Shown here piece by piece: positions 33,663 to 42,753 of a stretch of 64,000 nucleotides of DNA. Origin of the DNA: Luteirhabdus pelagi (lineage in GTDB: Bacteria; Bacteroidota; Bacteroidia; Flavobacteriales; Flavobacteriaceae). Made by a program: the position numbers and the translations under genes. Positions within the stretch are counted from its first letter, which is position 1; each line of letters starts with the position of its first letter. The notes under the pieces were generated by a model. It had not been told where the DNA came from, did no database searches, and was given only the letters and a program-made list of their open reading frames with translations. Location of the stretch: contig NZ_JAECMS010000002.1 in the NCBI RefSeq assembly GCF_016827595.1, positions 186,001 through 250,000 on the forward strand, in the 5' to 3' direction.

Positions 33663-33701
33663 TGTGTTACTTTTTAGGAAACAGTGTGTAACTATTACAC
33701 A
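33663..33701. promoter_or_regulatory. Enhancer-like repeats upstream of the sigma54-like promoter
   Basis: A perfect dyad TGTGTAA-CTA-TTACACA (33685-33701) is preceded exactly 22 bp earlier by a half site TGTGTTAC (33663-33670). It is centred about 145 bp upstream of the predicted transcription start, a usual distance for binding sites of NtrC-type activators. Confidence 0.45.
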
Positions 33702-33712
33702 GAAGTTGGTGT

Positions 33713-34120
33713 TTATCGATCTAATTTGGGAGGCTTTCGATCTTTCTTTTTCATCGCTTGCTTCTTTTTCTCCCGTAAACGCTTCTCGATGGCCCGTCGT
33801 GGCTTTTTCGTTTTCTTCCGTTTCTTTTTGGGTTGAAGATGGTGTGAAATAAAATTGACAAGACGTTCGATAACCAGGGTTTTGTTGCGATGTTGACTAC
33901 GGGTTTCCGAACACTCCATGTGAAGAGTACCGTCTGAGTCCAATTTATTCGATAAGCGGTGAAGCAACCGTTCCTTCTCTTTATCGCTAAGTGCTTGTGA
34001 AGTTTTAATATTGAAGGCTACCTTCACCTTTGAAGCCGTCTTATTGGCGTGTTGCCCACCTGGACCACCGCTTTTGACGGCTGTAAAATCGAATTCGGTA
34101 AGGAGTAAATCGGTATTCAA
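33713..34120 (-). CDS. arfB: Alternative ribosome-rescue factor / aminoacyl-tRNA hydrolase (ArfB-like)
   Basis: A 135-aa class I release-factor-like protein. The catalytic loop is SGGPGGQHANKTASKV (GGQ at residues 21-23), followed by SDKEKERLLHRLSNKLDSDGTLHMECSETRSQHRNK. A strongly basic tail (KKKRKKTKKPRRAIEKRLREKKKQ and onward) would insert in the empty mRNA channel of stalled ribosomes. It is the last gene of the thiamine-binding/PnuC/kinase operon, 3 nt after DUF4301. Confidence 0.92.
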   Translation of the reverse strand: MNTDLLLTEFDFTAVKSGGPGGQHANKTASKVKVAFNIKTSQALSDKEKERLLHRLSNKLDSDGTLHMECSETRSQHRNKTLVIERLVNFISHHLQPKKKRKKTKKPRRAIEKRLREKKKQAMKKKDRKPPKLDR

Positions 34121-34123
34121 AAC

Positions 34124-35653
34124 TTAGAGGTTGGGTTGGTGTTCACGATTCAATAGGTCATTTACCGTTTTAACCGGATTAAAGGTTTGAAGGGGTACTT
34201 CAACAAAAATAGTATTCCAGTATGCCATGCCACCATTCCACAGTCCCGGAAGTTCCATAGCCTTTAGTGGTTTTCCATTAAGCGACTTCTGACTGATAAA
34301 GCCCGCTTTGTTGTTTACGAAGTCCTCAAGATCGTATTTCTTTCCGGTATGGTCACGAACCCCACAAACAATATCAACCGGATTAAAATGCGTGGCTGTT
34401 TGAACTGTATTTTGTTGTGTTGCATTATCTAAATCGATTTGTGCTGTTTCCACTATCTGAAGGGTCGTACTACCATCAGAATCGATAACCCAAAAGGGGC
34501 CGCCACCGGGAGCACCGGTATTTTTTACCACTCCACAGACACGAATCGGTCTGTGTAGTTTTTTATAGAGCTCCTTTGGGGTATCGGGAATATCCTTACA
34601 ATTAAGTTCGTTCCATAAAAATGCTTTTATATCGTTAATGGTTTCCTTGGAGACGGTACTTTCAGAAAGTGCCTTTAAATAGGTGAAGGTCTGTTGCTGC
34701 ACTGAAAGAAGTTTACCCCCCAACATTTTTTTATAATGTGCGATATCCTCAACATACGGTTCTGCTACCACATTATCGATATTTTTGATAAACACCACGT
34801 CGGCGTCAACTTCATTCAAATTTTTAATCAATGCTCCATGACCACCGGGACGAAAAACCAAGTTGCCTTCTTCATCACGAAATGGTTCGTTCGTTGGAGT
34901 TGCAGCAATGGTATCGGTTGCCTTCTCCTGAAAGGAATAAGAGATATGAAATTCCGTTTTAGTTTTTTTCTCGACCCTATTTTTAATGTCATGAAACTCC
35001 TTTCGAAAGGCATTCAAATGCTCTTCAGAAAAAGTAAAATGTAAAAATGCCTTCCCTCTCGCAGCAGCATAGAACGCCGCTTCATATAATTGCTCCTCAA
35101 AAGCAGTAGCACTATATTTGGTGTATTTGTGAAAAGGAACCAAGCCTTTGGGCTTATCGGCATACTTTAGGCCTTTATCGGTTAATAAAGCCTTTGCATA
35201 ATAAATAGCACGGGGGCCTTTCTGACTATTTTTATAGTCATCGTATTGCTGACGGATAACCCTTCTGACTTCATTGGTAAAGGGAAAATGCTTTAAGGAA
35301 TCGAAAAAGGTCTTAGCTGCTTTGTTATCGGTTCGTTTACAATACTGCGCAAAGCTTTCATCCTCTGGATCGTATTCCGATAAAAACGTATGTAAAAATC
35401 GAAACATACGCGTGGCTGCTCCAGAGGCGGGTACAAATTTTACAAGTTCAAGTGTATCTTTCTTTTTTTCATATAACGAAACCAGTTTTTCTTCTTCTTT
35501 CTGCGATAGATGGGTAATTCCATTATCGATAGTAGCCGCTGTTATCACATGAGTAAAGGGTATTCCCTTTTCAAAGGTCTTTAGTTGTTGCTCGACCTGT
35601 AAGCGGCTAGAGCCGTGTTCTTCAATCTGTTTTAGGTCTTGGTCTGTTAGCAT
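34124..35653 (-). CDS. DUF4301 family protein
   Basis: A 509-aa protein of DUF4301, a family I know mainly from Bacteroidota. Near the N-terminus KFVPASGAATRMFRFLH (about residues 73-89) is a conserved nucleotide-like loop, and FRPGGHGALIKNLNEVDADVVFIKNIDN is reminiscent of sugar nucleotidyltransferase-type folds. Biochemical role unknown. It is 6 nt after the kinase gene and in one operon with it. Confidence 0.8.
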   Translation of the reverse strand: MLTDQDLKQIEEHGSSRLQVEQQLKTFEKGIPFTHVITAATIDNGITHLSQKEEEKLVSLYEKKKDTLELVKFVPASGAATRMFRFLHTFLSEYDPEDESFAQYCKRTDNKAAKTFFDSLKHFPFTNEVRRVIRQQYDDYKNSQKGPRAIYYAKALLTDKGLKYADKPKGLVPFHKYTKYSATAFEEQLYEAAFYAAARGKAFLHFTFSEEHLNAFRKEFHDIKNRVEKKTKTEFHISYSFQEKATDTIAATPTNEPFRDEEGNLVFRPGGHGALIKNLNEVDADVVFIKNIDNVVAEPYVEDIAHYKKMLGGKLLSVQQQTFTYLKALSESTVSKETINDIKAFLWNELNCKDIPDTPKELYKKLHRPIRVCGVVKNTGAPGGGPFWVIDSDGSTTLQIVETAQIDLDNATQQNTVQTATHFNPVDIVCGVRDHTGKKYDLEDFVNNKAGFISQKSLNGKPLKAMELPGLWNGGMAYWNTIFVEVPLQTFNPVKTVNDLLNREHQPNL

Positions 35654-35659
35654 AGTTTG

Positions 35660-36220
35660 TTACCTCAATAATGTGTCGATGACCTGGGAAGCAGTTTGCA
35701 TCCTGGCTTTTATTGTTCCTTTTAGAATGGTGTAGGGAAGTGAATAGTGCGACAACTCCTCTTCAAAAATACGAAACATTTCGACTCTATCATTAGGTCG
35801 ATCCCTTAAAATATCAGGTGTCCAAGGCACATCGATATCAGTAAGAAAATAATGATGGTAATAATGATTTTCGACGGCTTCCAAAAGGTAGGACGGACAG
35901 CCTTCGTCATAGTAATAATTTGTGTACACCTTTAGCTCTCGAAGGTTGGTATCGCAAAACAAAAGTTTATCCGCTTTCAGTGTCTGCTTATTTTCTGCTT
36001 TCATCTGACCTTCCGCTATTGGCAGAATGTCTGTCCGACGGATGGTTTCTCCCTTCGCCTCCCACTTTTGCTCTAAATAGCTTCGCATAAATTCGGGTAC
36101 CCAATTGGTATTATATTTTTCCGCCAGGGCTTCGGCCAAGGTGGTTTTTCCAGTAGATTCGGGCCCAAACAGCACTATTTTCAGGATGGTGCTAGGTCGT
36201 TGCGTAAGTTTTTCTTCCAT
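35660..36220 (-). CDS. NadR-like P-loop kinase (possible vitamin kinase)
   Basis: A 186-aa P-loop kinase resembling the ribosylnicotinamide kinase domain of NadR: Walker A FGPESTGKTTLAEALAEKY at residues 18-36, VPEFMRSYLE, FCDTNLRELKVYTNYYYDEGCP, and a late DILRDRPNDR. It lacks the nucleotidyltransferase domain of NadR. Next to a PnuC-type transporter it would trap a vitamin by phosphorylation: nicotinamide riboside by homology, or thiamine by context (a thiamine-binding protein is in the operon). The start lies 40 nt inside the pnuC gene. Confidence 0.8.
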   Translation of the reverse strand: MEEKLTQRPSTILKIVLFGPESTGKTTLAEALAEKYNTNWVPEFMRSYLEQKWEAKGETIRRTDILPIAEGQMKAENKQTLKADKLLFCDTNLRELKVYTNYYYDEGCPSYLLEAVENHYYHHYFLTDIDVPWTPDILRDRPNDRVEMFRIFEEELSHYSLPYTILKGTIKARMQTASQVIDTLLR

Positions 36221-36813
36221 GCTTTATATCCGTAAATAGCGATTATCGTAAATAATGCGTATTGAAAGGCTGTAAATAACAATCCTTTGTAAATGTAGAG
36301 CGGCACCGAAATCAGATCGCCAATAATCCAATACACCCAATTCTCCAACTTTTTTCGAGCCATGAGCCACATGCCAACGAAAAAGATGGCTGTGGTAATT
36401 GTATCGACATAAGCCGTCCAACTATCCCATTTATCAAATATTTGATATATCCCAAAAACGAAGAGGATGGTGGCGACAAATAATAATACCGATGTTCGTT
36501 TCTCCTTGGTGGTGGTTGTAGTAATGGGAGTAAAATGAACAGCATCAACTTTTCGGGTCCAAACATACCAACCGTAAATACTCATAGCAAAATAATACCC
36601 GTTTATGAGCATATCGCCCAACAGCCCATACACCGATAGAATGTATACAAATATGGCTGTACTGATTATTCCCGTTGGATACACCAAAATATTGTCCTGC
36701 TTGGAATACCAAACGCTTAGGAACCCGAACAGAACCCCTATCAGTTCAAGAATGATTAGATAGGTCGGGATACCATCGTACTGACTAAAAAACCAATCAA
36801 AAATGAGGCTCAT
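36181..36813 (-). CDS. PnuC/PnuT family vitamin transporter
   Basis: A 210-aa inner-membrane facilitator of the PnuC family with seven hydrophobic segments. Family text: GVLFGFLSVWYSKQDNILVYPTGIISTAIFVYIL, INGYYFAMSIYGWYVWTRK, WDSWTAYVDTITTAIFFVGMWLMARKKLENWVYWIIGDLISVPLYIYKG. PnuC members carry nicotinamide riboside, while the Bacteroidota relatives called PnuT carry thiamine; sequence alone does not decide. It overlaps the genes on both sides (17 and 40 nt), which supports one tightly coupled transport unit. Confidence 0.9.
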   Translation of the reverse strand: MSLIFDWFFSQYDGIPTYLIILELIGVLFGFLSVWYSKQDNILVYPTGIISTAIFVYILSVYGLLGDMLINGYYFAMSIYGWYVWTRKVDAVHFTPITTTTTKEKRTSVLLFVATILFVFGIYQIFDKWDSWTAYVDTITTAIFFVGMWLMARKKLENWVYWIIGDLISVPLYIYKGLLFTAFQYALFTIIAIYGYKAWKKNLRNDLAPS

Positions 36814-37057
36814 AGTCGCTTCTATCGCTTTTTACAATTTTCATATACAGCAAGCCTCTATCTACGGCTTCGAGTGCTGATTTCATATGTGGCACTAGCA
36901 CTTTCATTACTTCATCATAAGAGCCATATACCTGTGTGCTCAGCGGATTTTCCTTTACGGTAAGTCCAGAACCACGTAATTCCTTTATAAAATTGATGAT
37001 GGCCGGTTCGTAATCATCTTGAATCGGCGTTAGGGTTAATTCAACTGAAATATCCAT
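36797..37057 (-). CDS. Thiamine-binding protein (YkoF/MTH1187 family)
   Basis: An 86-aa protein of the DUF77/MTH1187/Thiamine_BP family: DISVELTLTPIQDDYEPAIINFIKELRGSGLTVKENPLSTQVYGSYDEVMKVL. Family members bind thiamine or HMP in the cytosol. An open extension runs to 37162, but the promoter at 37078-37106 lies inside it and ATG 37057 gives a 17-nt leader. It is the first gene of the operon leading to PnuC, kinase, DUF4301 and arfB, which argues that the transporter handles thiamine. Confidence 0.82.
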   Translation of the reverse strand: MDISVELTLTPIQDDYEPAIINFIKELRGSGLTVKENPLSTQVYGSYDEVMKVLVPHMKSALEAVDRGLLYMKIVKSDRSDYEPHF

Positions 37058-37077
37058 ATATCTTCTGCTAATTTCTT

Positions 37078-37106
37078 CAAAGGTACTATTATAATTTCGT
37101 TGCTCA
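37078..37106 (-). promoter_or_regulatory. Promoter of the thiamine-binding/PnuC/kinase operon
   Basis: TTG (37106-37104), an 18-nt spacer and TACCTTTG (37085-37078) match the -33/-7 pattern, the same spacing as the riboswitch promoter at 29150. No riboswitch fits in the 17-nt leader. Confidence 0.7.
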
Positions 37107-37167
37107 AGAGCTGCAACAGAAGCTAAAATGGCGCTGTTTTTGCAAGTACTTTCCCGAACCAAATCAT

Positions 37168-37175
37168 TATCTTTA
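37168..37175 (+). promoter_or_regulatory. Probable -7 element abutting the TPR gene
   Basis: TATCTTTA, one mismatch, ends 4 nt before the ATG at 37180, suggesting a nearly leaderless mRNA. Confidence 0.35.
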
Positions 37176-37179
37176 GCGC

Positions 37180-38967
37180 ATGCGTATTCTGATAGCTGTA
37201 TTTTTTATTTTTTTGGTGAATGCCTCGGCTTTGTCTCAAAATGAGGCCTTAGCCAAAAACTATTTTGAACAAGGTGAATATGAAAAAGCCTTGAGCATTT
37301 ATGAAAAGCTTTACGAAGATACCCCAGGTCGTTTGGACTTCTTTCTTTCCCTTATTGAAAGTCATCAACAACTCGAACAATTTGAAGAAGCCGAAGCATT
37401 GTTGAAGTCGAAGTTACAAGGCGTTCGCCCAAATCCACAACTCTGGGTGCAGTTGGGTTATAACCATTCGCTTCAGCAACAAGATAGTCTGGCAAAACAA
37501 TCCTACCAAAAAGCCATTGTAGCCGCAGAAGAAAATCCAAATTATGCCTATACCGTCGGAAGGGCTTTTTCCGATTATAGTTTATTGGAGGAGGCCGTTT
37601 CAGTATACACTAAGGCGATGCAAGCCGATCCTAGCAAGGACTATAATATCCAATTGGCACGACTATATGGTGAACAAGGACAATTGGATAAAATGTTTTC
37701 CAGCTATATCGATTTGATGCAGAGCAACCCTTCCTATCGTGCGGTAGCGCAACGGAATTTCAGTAGTTATATCACTGAAGACCCGCTAAACGAGGCCAAT
37801 GAAGTACTTCGAAGAACGTTGCTTCAGCAACTACAGAACAATCCACAGTTGTTATACAATCAATTATTGAGTTGGTTGTTTGTTCAACAAAAAGAATATC
37901 GAAAAGCTTTCGCCCAAGAAAAAGCGATTTATAAAAGAAGTGAAGAGGAAACCCTTCGTGGCGTACTCGATCTTGCCCTCATTGCCATTTCGGAAGAAGC
38001 CTATGAGGATGCTGAAGAATTCGTTCAGTTTCTGATCGACAATAGTTATTCTCCTGAAGCAAAATTGCAGGGACATCAATATATGATGACCATTGCACTG
38101 AAAACGACACCACCCGAAGACTACCCAAAGCTCGAAAAAAGATTTGAGGAGTTATTGAATGAATACGGTCGCAATGCCAGCACCTATAAACTGCAAACCG
38201 ACTATAACGAGTTTTTGGCCTTCAAGGCGGGAAAAAAGGAGCAGGCCATTCAAAATTTAAAGGATTTGTTGGCTACCAACCTCAACTCCTATCGCGAGGC
38301 CCATGTTAAAATGACCTTGGCTGATATTTTGGTATTTGATGAAAAGTTCAATCAGGCGCTTATTTATTATTCACAGATTCAAAGTAAGTTGGAAGGGAAC
38401 GTCTTGGCGCAGGAAGCACGGTTTAAAGTGGCCAAAACCAGTTATTATAAAGGTGATTTTGAATGGGCGCAGGTACAATTGGACGTGCTGCGAAAATCGG
38501 CTTCCCAACTCATTGCCAACGATGCAATGCAACTAAGTTTGATGATTCGCGATAATTCTTTGGAAGACTCAACCCAAACCGCCCTAAAGAAATATGCGCG
38601 AGCCGACTTGTTAGCGCTTCAGAACAAAAATGAAGAGGCTATTACCTTATTAGACGATATCCTCATACAGAATAAAGGCGAGAAGATTGAGGACGAAGCG
38701 CTGTTAAAGCAAGCCAAGATTTATGAAGCCGTAAGCGATTATGAAAATGCCGAAGCCAACTATTTAAAGCTAATCGAGTTTTATAAAGATGATATTTTGG
38801 CCGATGATGCGTTTTTCTTGTTGGCAAAGCTGTACGAAGAAAAACTGGGGCTTCCCGAAAAGGCCAAAGAATATTACGAACAGATTATATTTTCCTACGC
38901 CGACAGTATCTATTTCGTTCAAGCCCGAAAACGCTATCGTTCGCTTCGTGGCGATGCGATTGAGTAG
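37180..38967 (+). CDS. Secreted tetratricopeptide repeat protein
   Basis: A 595-aa protein with a signal peptide (MRILIAVFFIFLVNASALSQ) and TPR helical hairpins through most of its length, for example AKNYFEQGEYEKALSIYEKLYEDTPG, LWVQLGYNHSLQQQDSLAKQSYQKA, AVSVYTKAMQADPS and, at the end, YENAEANYLKLIEFYKDDILADDAFFLLAKLYEEKLG. No catalytic domain. It is probably a periplasmic scaffold; such genes often precede DUF4286-ksgA in this group. Confidence 0.85.
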   Translation: MRILIAVFFIFLVNASALSQNEALAKNYFEQGEYEKALSIYEKLYEDTPGRLDFFLSLIESHQQLEQFEEAEALLKSKLQGVRPNPQLWVQLGYNHSLQQQDSLAKQSYQKAIVAAEENPNYAYTVGRAFSDYSLLEEAVSVYTKAMQADPSKDYNIQLARLYGEQGQLDKMFSSYIDLMQSNPSYRAVAQRNFSSYITEDPLNEANEVLRRTLLQQLQNNPQLLYNQLLSWLFVQQKEYRKAFAQEKAIYKRSEEETLRGVLDLALIAISEEAYEDAEEFVQFLIDNSYSPEAKLQGHQYMMTIALKTTPPEDYPKLEKRFEELLNEYGRNASTYKLQTDYNEFLAFKAGKKEQAIQNLKDLLATNLNSYREAHVKMTLADILVFDEKFNQALIYYSQIQSKLEGNVLAQEARFKVAKTSYYKGDFEWAQVQLDVLRKSASQLIANDAMQLSLMIRDNSLEDSTQTALKKYARADLLALQNKNEEAITLLDDILIQNKGEKIEDEALLKQAKIYEAVSDYENAEANYLKLIEFYKDDILADDAFFLLAKLYEEKLGLPEKAKEYYEQIIFSYADSIYFVQARKRYRSLRGDAIE

Positions 38968-39009
38968 GGCTCGAAATTCTTCACTATATTGTCGCTATAA
39001 ATTTTCGGT

Positions 39010-39669
39010 ATGCGTGGTTTCAAAAAAATTGACTGGCTCAACCATTTTCTTGAGTTTATCGTAGTCATCATCGGAATCCTGTTGGCATTTCAACTAAACA
39101 CCTGTTCAGAAGAAAAGGAACAGGCGAAGTTAATAGACCGTCACATTACTAATATCACAGAAGAGACGCGGTTCAACAAAACGAATCTAGAAAAAACCAT
39201 AGCTGAGTCAAAACAACTGAAACAGACGGTGGATTCAATAATGACACTACTGGATTCGGATGGCCCACTATGGAATATCAATATGCTTAGCTTACAGGCA
39301 CTTCGCCTAAACTATGCCTATTACAAACAAAATGCATATAATAGCTTAAAACAATCTGGAGACATTCGATTTATAGACGATTTGAACTTGCGCGACGACA
39401 TTATCACACTCTATGAGTATTTCAATTGGGCAAGAGCTCTAGACGACGCCACCCGCGATACGTATCTGGATAATTTTCAACCGTATGTAATGAACAATTT
39501 CGACATGCGCCGCGCTACCCTTCAGGATCGAGAAAAATACCATAATCAGGTTTATAAGAATATCCTGACAAGCTATAGCTATATGATGCAATTTCGCTTA
39601 CAGCGACAAGAAGAATTGCTGCAACGTATGACCGATTTTATTGAAAAGCACGGAAAGAATTCCTACTAA
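39010..39669 (+). CDS. Single-pass membrane protein, DUF6090-like
   Basis: A 219-aa protein with one helix near the start (FLEFIVVIIGILLAFQLNTCSEEKEQ, residues 13-30), followed by a helical soluble domain (LIDRHITNITEETRFNKTNLEKTIAESKQLKQTVDSIM..., YNSLKQSGDIRFIDDLNLRDDIITLYEYF). The membrane segment followed by an acidic stretch is the DUF6090 pattern, known from Flavobacteriia and without assigned function. The assignment is by eye. It is 19 nt upstream of the DUF4286 gene. Confidence 0.65.
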   Translation: MRGFKKIDWLNHFLEFIVVIIGILLAFQLNTCSEEKEQAKLIDRHITNITEETRFNKTNLEKTIAESKQLKQTVDSIMTLLDSDGPLWNINMLSLQALRLNYAYYKQNAYNSLKQSGDIRFIDDLNLRDDIITLYEYFNWARALDDATRDTYLDNFQPYVMNNFDMRRATLQDREKYHNQVYKNILTSYSYMMQFRLQRQEELLQRMTDFIEKHGKNSY

Positions 39670-39688
39670 ATAAAAAGAAGAAAAAACT

Positions 39689-39997
39689 ATGTATATCTAT
39701 AACGTAACGATTAATGTTGATGAAAGTGTTCACGACCAATGGCTTCTTTGGATGAAGGAAGAGCACATTCCTGCAATGTTGGATACGGGGAAGTTTAAAA
39801 AAGCCCTAATGACCAAGGTACAAGTGGAGGAAGAAATGGGTGGTATCACCTATTCCGTTCAATACAGAACCGATAGCAAGGCTACTCTTGAAAAATATTA
39901 TCAAGAGGATGCGGATGAAATGCGTTCGCAGAGTGCCGCCTTTGAAGGAAAGTTCGTGGCCTTTAGAACCGAATTGGAAGTTATATGTGAACAATAA
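39689..39997 (+). CDS. DUF4286 family protein
   Basis: A 102-aa small alpha/beta protein (MYIYNVTINVDESVHDQWLLWMKEEHIPAMLDTGKF..., YSVQYRTDSKATLEKYYQEDADEMR, FVAFRTELEVI), a good match to DUF4286, a ferredoxin-like (dimeric barrel type) fold with no assigned function. It precedes ksgA. Confidence 0.85.
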   Translation: MYIYNVTINVDESVHDQWLLWMKEEHIPAMLDTGKFKKALMTKVQVEEEMGGITYSVQYRTDSKATLEKYYQEDADEMRSQSAAFEGKFVAFRTELEVICEQ

Positions 39998-40000
39998 AAA

Positions 40001-40032
40001 AAGCCCGTCCGTTTCAGTGAAACTTGGGGCTT
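40001..40032. terminator. Hairpin after the DUF4286 gene
   Basis: AAGCCC/GGGCTT encloses a second stem GTTTC/GAAAC. An A7 run precedes it but no T run follows on the plus strand, so it is a better terminator for minus-strand transcripts; weak for DUF4286. The rest of the 245-bp gap up to ksgA shows nothing but the promoter. Confidence 0.5.
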
Positions 40033-40215
40033 AATTCGAATGACATTGCTTGCTCCTCATCAAGAATGCCATACATTACTGATTGACAGCTAATATAGAA
40101 GTTAAATAAGTAATTTCTTACAAGAATTTGACGTAATTCAGTTTTAATCGATTAACTGCACGATTTGACGTTATTTTCTGATAATTAGCCGCTTATAACT
40201 TCCCCCTTCTTTCAG

Positions 40216-40223
40216 TACCTTTA
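40216..40223 (+). promoter_or_regulatory. Probable -7 element for ksgA-mgtE
   Basis: TACCTTTA, one mismatch at the last base, gives a 16-nt leader to the ATG at 40243. Confidence 0.5.
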
Positions 40224-40242
40224 CTTTCAAAAGCATCACTTT

Positions 40243-41037
40243 ATGTCAAAAAAGGTTCGCGCCAAAAAACATCTTGGTCAACATTTCCTTCACGATGAAA
40301 ACATAGCGGAAAAAATTAGCGATACGCTTACGCTTGAAGGGTATAAACACATCATGGAAATCGGTCCCGGCATGGGTGTGCTTACCAAATATCTGATTCA
40401 AAAAGGTATGCCGGTAACCGCATTGGACGTAGATACGGAATCTATCGCTTATTTAGAAAAAGAGCTTCCGGCCATCAACCTCACCATCGAGGAAGCCGAT
40501 TTCCTAAAAATCGATCTTTCTGATTTCTTCAATGGAGAACCCTTTGCCGTTACGGGTAATTTCCCCTACAACATCTCCTCCCAAATCGTATTTAAGGCCT
40601 TGGAAAATCGCGAGCGAATTCCTGAATTCACGGGTATGTTTCAAAAGGAAGTCGCCCAACGCATTTGTGAAACAGAGGGTTCAAAAACATATGGAATTCT
40701 TTCTGTATTAGTGCAAGCATTTTATGAAGCTGAATATTTATTTACGGTGAAGCCAGGTGTTTTTTCACCCCCTCCAAAAGTGGATAGCGGTGTCCTTCGC
40801 TTACGGCGGAAAGAAAATTATTTGCTTCCCTGTGATGAAGCTTTATTCTTTAAAGTGGTAAAAACAGGCTTTCAACAACGACGAAAAACGTTAAGGAATA
40901 GTTTAAAATCCTTCGAACTCTCCGATAAACTGAAAGAAGATACTATCTTTGGGCAACGCCCGGAACAACTATCGGTGGCGCAATTTATATCGCTCACCCA
41001 AAAGATAGAACAGCATGCCCTTTCAACTGACAAATGA
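40243..41037 (+). CDS. ksgA: 16S rRNA dimethyladenosine transferase
   Basis: SAM-dependent enzyme that dimethylates the two adjacent adenines near the 3' end of 16S rRNA, a late step in 30S assembly. The 264-aa protein has [15 protein letters not shown], the SAM loop [14 protein letters not shown], the catalytic [12 protein letters not shown], and the C-terminal [14 protein letters not shown] region. Its 3' end overlaps mgtE by 23 nt, so the two are coupled. Confidence 0.96.
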   Translation: MSKKVRAKKHLGQHFLHDENIAEKISDTLTLEGYKHIMEIGPGMGVLTKYLIQKGMPVTALDVDTESIAYLEKELPAINLTIEEADFLKIDLSDFFNGEPFAVTGNFPYNISSQIVFKALENRERIPEFTGMFQKEVAQRICETEGSKTYGILSVLVQAFYEAEYLFTVKPGVFSPPPKVDSGVLRLRRKENYLLPCDEALFFKVVKTGFQQRRKTLRNSLKSFELSDKLKEDTIFGQRPEQLSVAQFISLTQKIEQHALSTDK

Positions 41038-42364
41038 TTTTATCGAGCAAATAGAGCAGCTCATCACCAATCGTGATGGGAATGCCCTACGGGAAACCTT
41101 TGCCGAAATTCACTTCGCCGATGTGGCTGAAATTCTAGAAGAACTGAACTTCGAGGACGCCACCTATTTGGTGAAACTACTCGACAGTCAGACCACTAGT
41201 GAAGCGCTCATGGAGCTGGATGAAGACTTCCGTGAACGTATCCTGAGCAATCTTTCTCCGGAAGAAATCGCACAAGAGCTACAGGAAATGGATACCGATG
41301 ATGCGGTAGACGTAATGGGCGAATTGGATGAAGAGGTGCAACAACAGGTAATCGGAAGCATTCAGGATACCGAGCATGCCGCCGATATCGTCGAAATGTT
41401 GAAGTACGACGAAGATACGGCCGGAGCCCTGATGGCGAAAGAATTAGTACGGGTAAAGGAAACTTGGACGGTTGCCGGCTGTGTTCGGGAAATGCGACGA
41501 CAAGCTGAAAACGTGACGCGGGTTCATTCTATCTATGTTACCGATAAAGAAGGAAAACTGATCGGTCGGCTTTCACTAAAGGACTTGCTTACCGCAGCTG
41601 AAAAAACTAAGATAAGTGAAGTATTTATACCAAAAGTGGATTATGTTACCGTTCATACCGACAATGAAGAGGTAGCCCGTATCATGCAGAAGTACGATCT
41701 AGAAGCGATTCCTGTGGTAGATGAAGATGGTGTGCTGGTCGGACGTATTACCATCGACGATATTGTAGATTTTATCAAGGAAGAAGCCGAACGCGATTAT
41801 CAGATGGCAGCCGGTATTTCTGAAGATGTTGAAGCGGATGATAGCATCTTTCAACTCACACGAGCACGTTTACCTTGGTTGGTACTCGGACTTTTCGGGG
41901 GATTGGGAAGCGTGTACATCATGCAAGGTTTTGATGAAGCACTCGCCAGCTTTCCGATTTTGTTCTTTTTTACGCCACTTATCGCTGCGATGGCAGGAAA
42001 TGTGGGCGTACAATCCAGTGCGATTATCGTTCAGGGATTGGCAAACGACTCCCTACGTGGAAGCCTTTTCAATCGATTGATGAAAGAGGTTGGACTTGGT
42101 ATGATTAATGGCTTAGCATTAGGATTTTTAGTGATTATTTTCGGTTTGGTCGTAGGCCAAGACCAAATGGTTAGCCTCACCATTGCAATTTCATTGCTGT
42201 CTGTCATTATCGTAGCCGCTCTGATTGGGACTTTTGTCCCCATTATTCTCGACAAACGCGGGATCGATCCCGCCATTGCTACCGGTCCTTTTATTACCAC
42301 GAGCAACGATATCTTTGGAATCTTTCTGTTTTTCTACATCTCCAAATTAATGCTAGGGTTTTGA
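41015..42364 (+). CDS. mgtE: Magnesium transporter MgtE
   Basis: A 449-aa magnesium channel. Layout: N domain of acidic helical repeats ([49 protein letters not shown]), two CBS domains (about 140-255, ending [13 protein letters not shown]), then five membrane helices, including [27 protein letters not shown] (the ion path) and the last [14 protein letters not shown]. The acidic N and CBS domains sense cytosolic magnesium. The start lies 23 nt inside ksgA. Confidence 0.95.
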   Translation: MPFQLTNDFIEQIEQLITNRDGNALRETFAEIHFADVAEILEELNFEDATYLVKLLDSQTTSEALMELDEDFRERILSNLSPEEIAQELQEMDTDDAVDVMGELDEEVQQQVIGSIQDTEHAADIVEMLKYDEDTAGALMAKELVRVKETWTVAGCVREMRRQAENVTRVHSIYVTDKEGKLIGRLSLKDLLTAAEKTKISEVFIPKVDYVTVHTDNEEVARIMQKYDLEAIPVVDEDGVLVGRITIDDIVDFIKEEAERDYQMAAGISEDVEADDSIFQLTRARLPWLVLGLFGGLGSVYIMQGFDEALASFPILFFFTPLIAAMAGNVGVQSSAIIVQGLANDSLRGSLFNRLMKEVGLGMINGLALGFLVIIFGLVVGQDQMVSLTIAISLLSVIIVAALIGTFVPIILDKRGIDPAIATGPFITTSNDIFGIFLFFYISKLMLGF

Positions 42365-42753
42365 TGATGATTTTTTCTGAAAAACTTGTAGTACCCAGTT
42401 CTGCCATCGATGAGAACGGACACGTTAATAACATCACCTATCTACAATGGTGTATCGATTTAGCTGAAAAGCATTGGTTTGCAAAAGCCCCAAAGGAATA
42501 CACCGAAAACTATTTTTGGGTAGTGTTGAACCACTTCATCGAATACAAAAACCCTAGTTTTGAAGGTGAAGAACTGTTACTTGAAACCTGGGTAACCTCC
42601 GCCGAGGGCGTTAAGAGCGAACGGAACTATAAAATTTCCAGACCTTCAGACGGAAAAGTAATGGTAAATGCCAAAACCCTTTGGTGCTATGTCGAATTCG
42701 AATCGCAGAAGCCGTCACGGATTCCTACCGAAATTCAAGAATTATTCTTATAA
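42364..42753 (+). CDS. Acyl-CoA/ACP thioesterase, hot-dog fold
   Basis: A 129-aa 4-hydroxybenzoyl-CoA thioesterase-like protein. The motif SSAIDENGHVNNITYLQWCIDLAEKHWF contains the Asp-x-x-x-His-x-Asn centre of acyl-ACP/CoA thioesterases, followed by NHFIEYKNPSFEGEELLLETWV. Substrate unknown. Start and mgtE stop share a base (TGATG), so translation may be coupled. The 118 bp up to the next gene show nothing clear. Confidence 0.87.
   Translation: MMIFSEKLVVPSSAIDENGHVNNITYLQWCIDLAEKHWFAKAPKEYTENYFWVVLNHFIEYKNPSFEGEELLLETWVTSAEGVKSERNYKISRPSDGKVMVNAKTLWCYVEFESQKPSRIPTEIQELFL

Noticed and set aside
36181-36220. 40-nt overlap of pnuC and kinase read as a frameshift or fusion
   Set aside because: Both proteins are complete and start and end where their families do; overlap is unusual but coding in both frames is credible.
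40001-40032. Hairpin read as proof of a minus-strand gene ending here
   Set aside because: T run would fit minus-strand transcription, but no minus-strand gene lies to the right; probably a degraded terminator of DUF4286.
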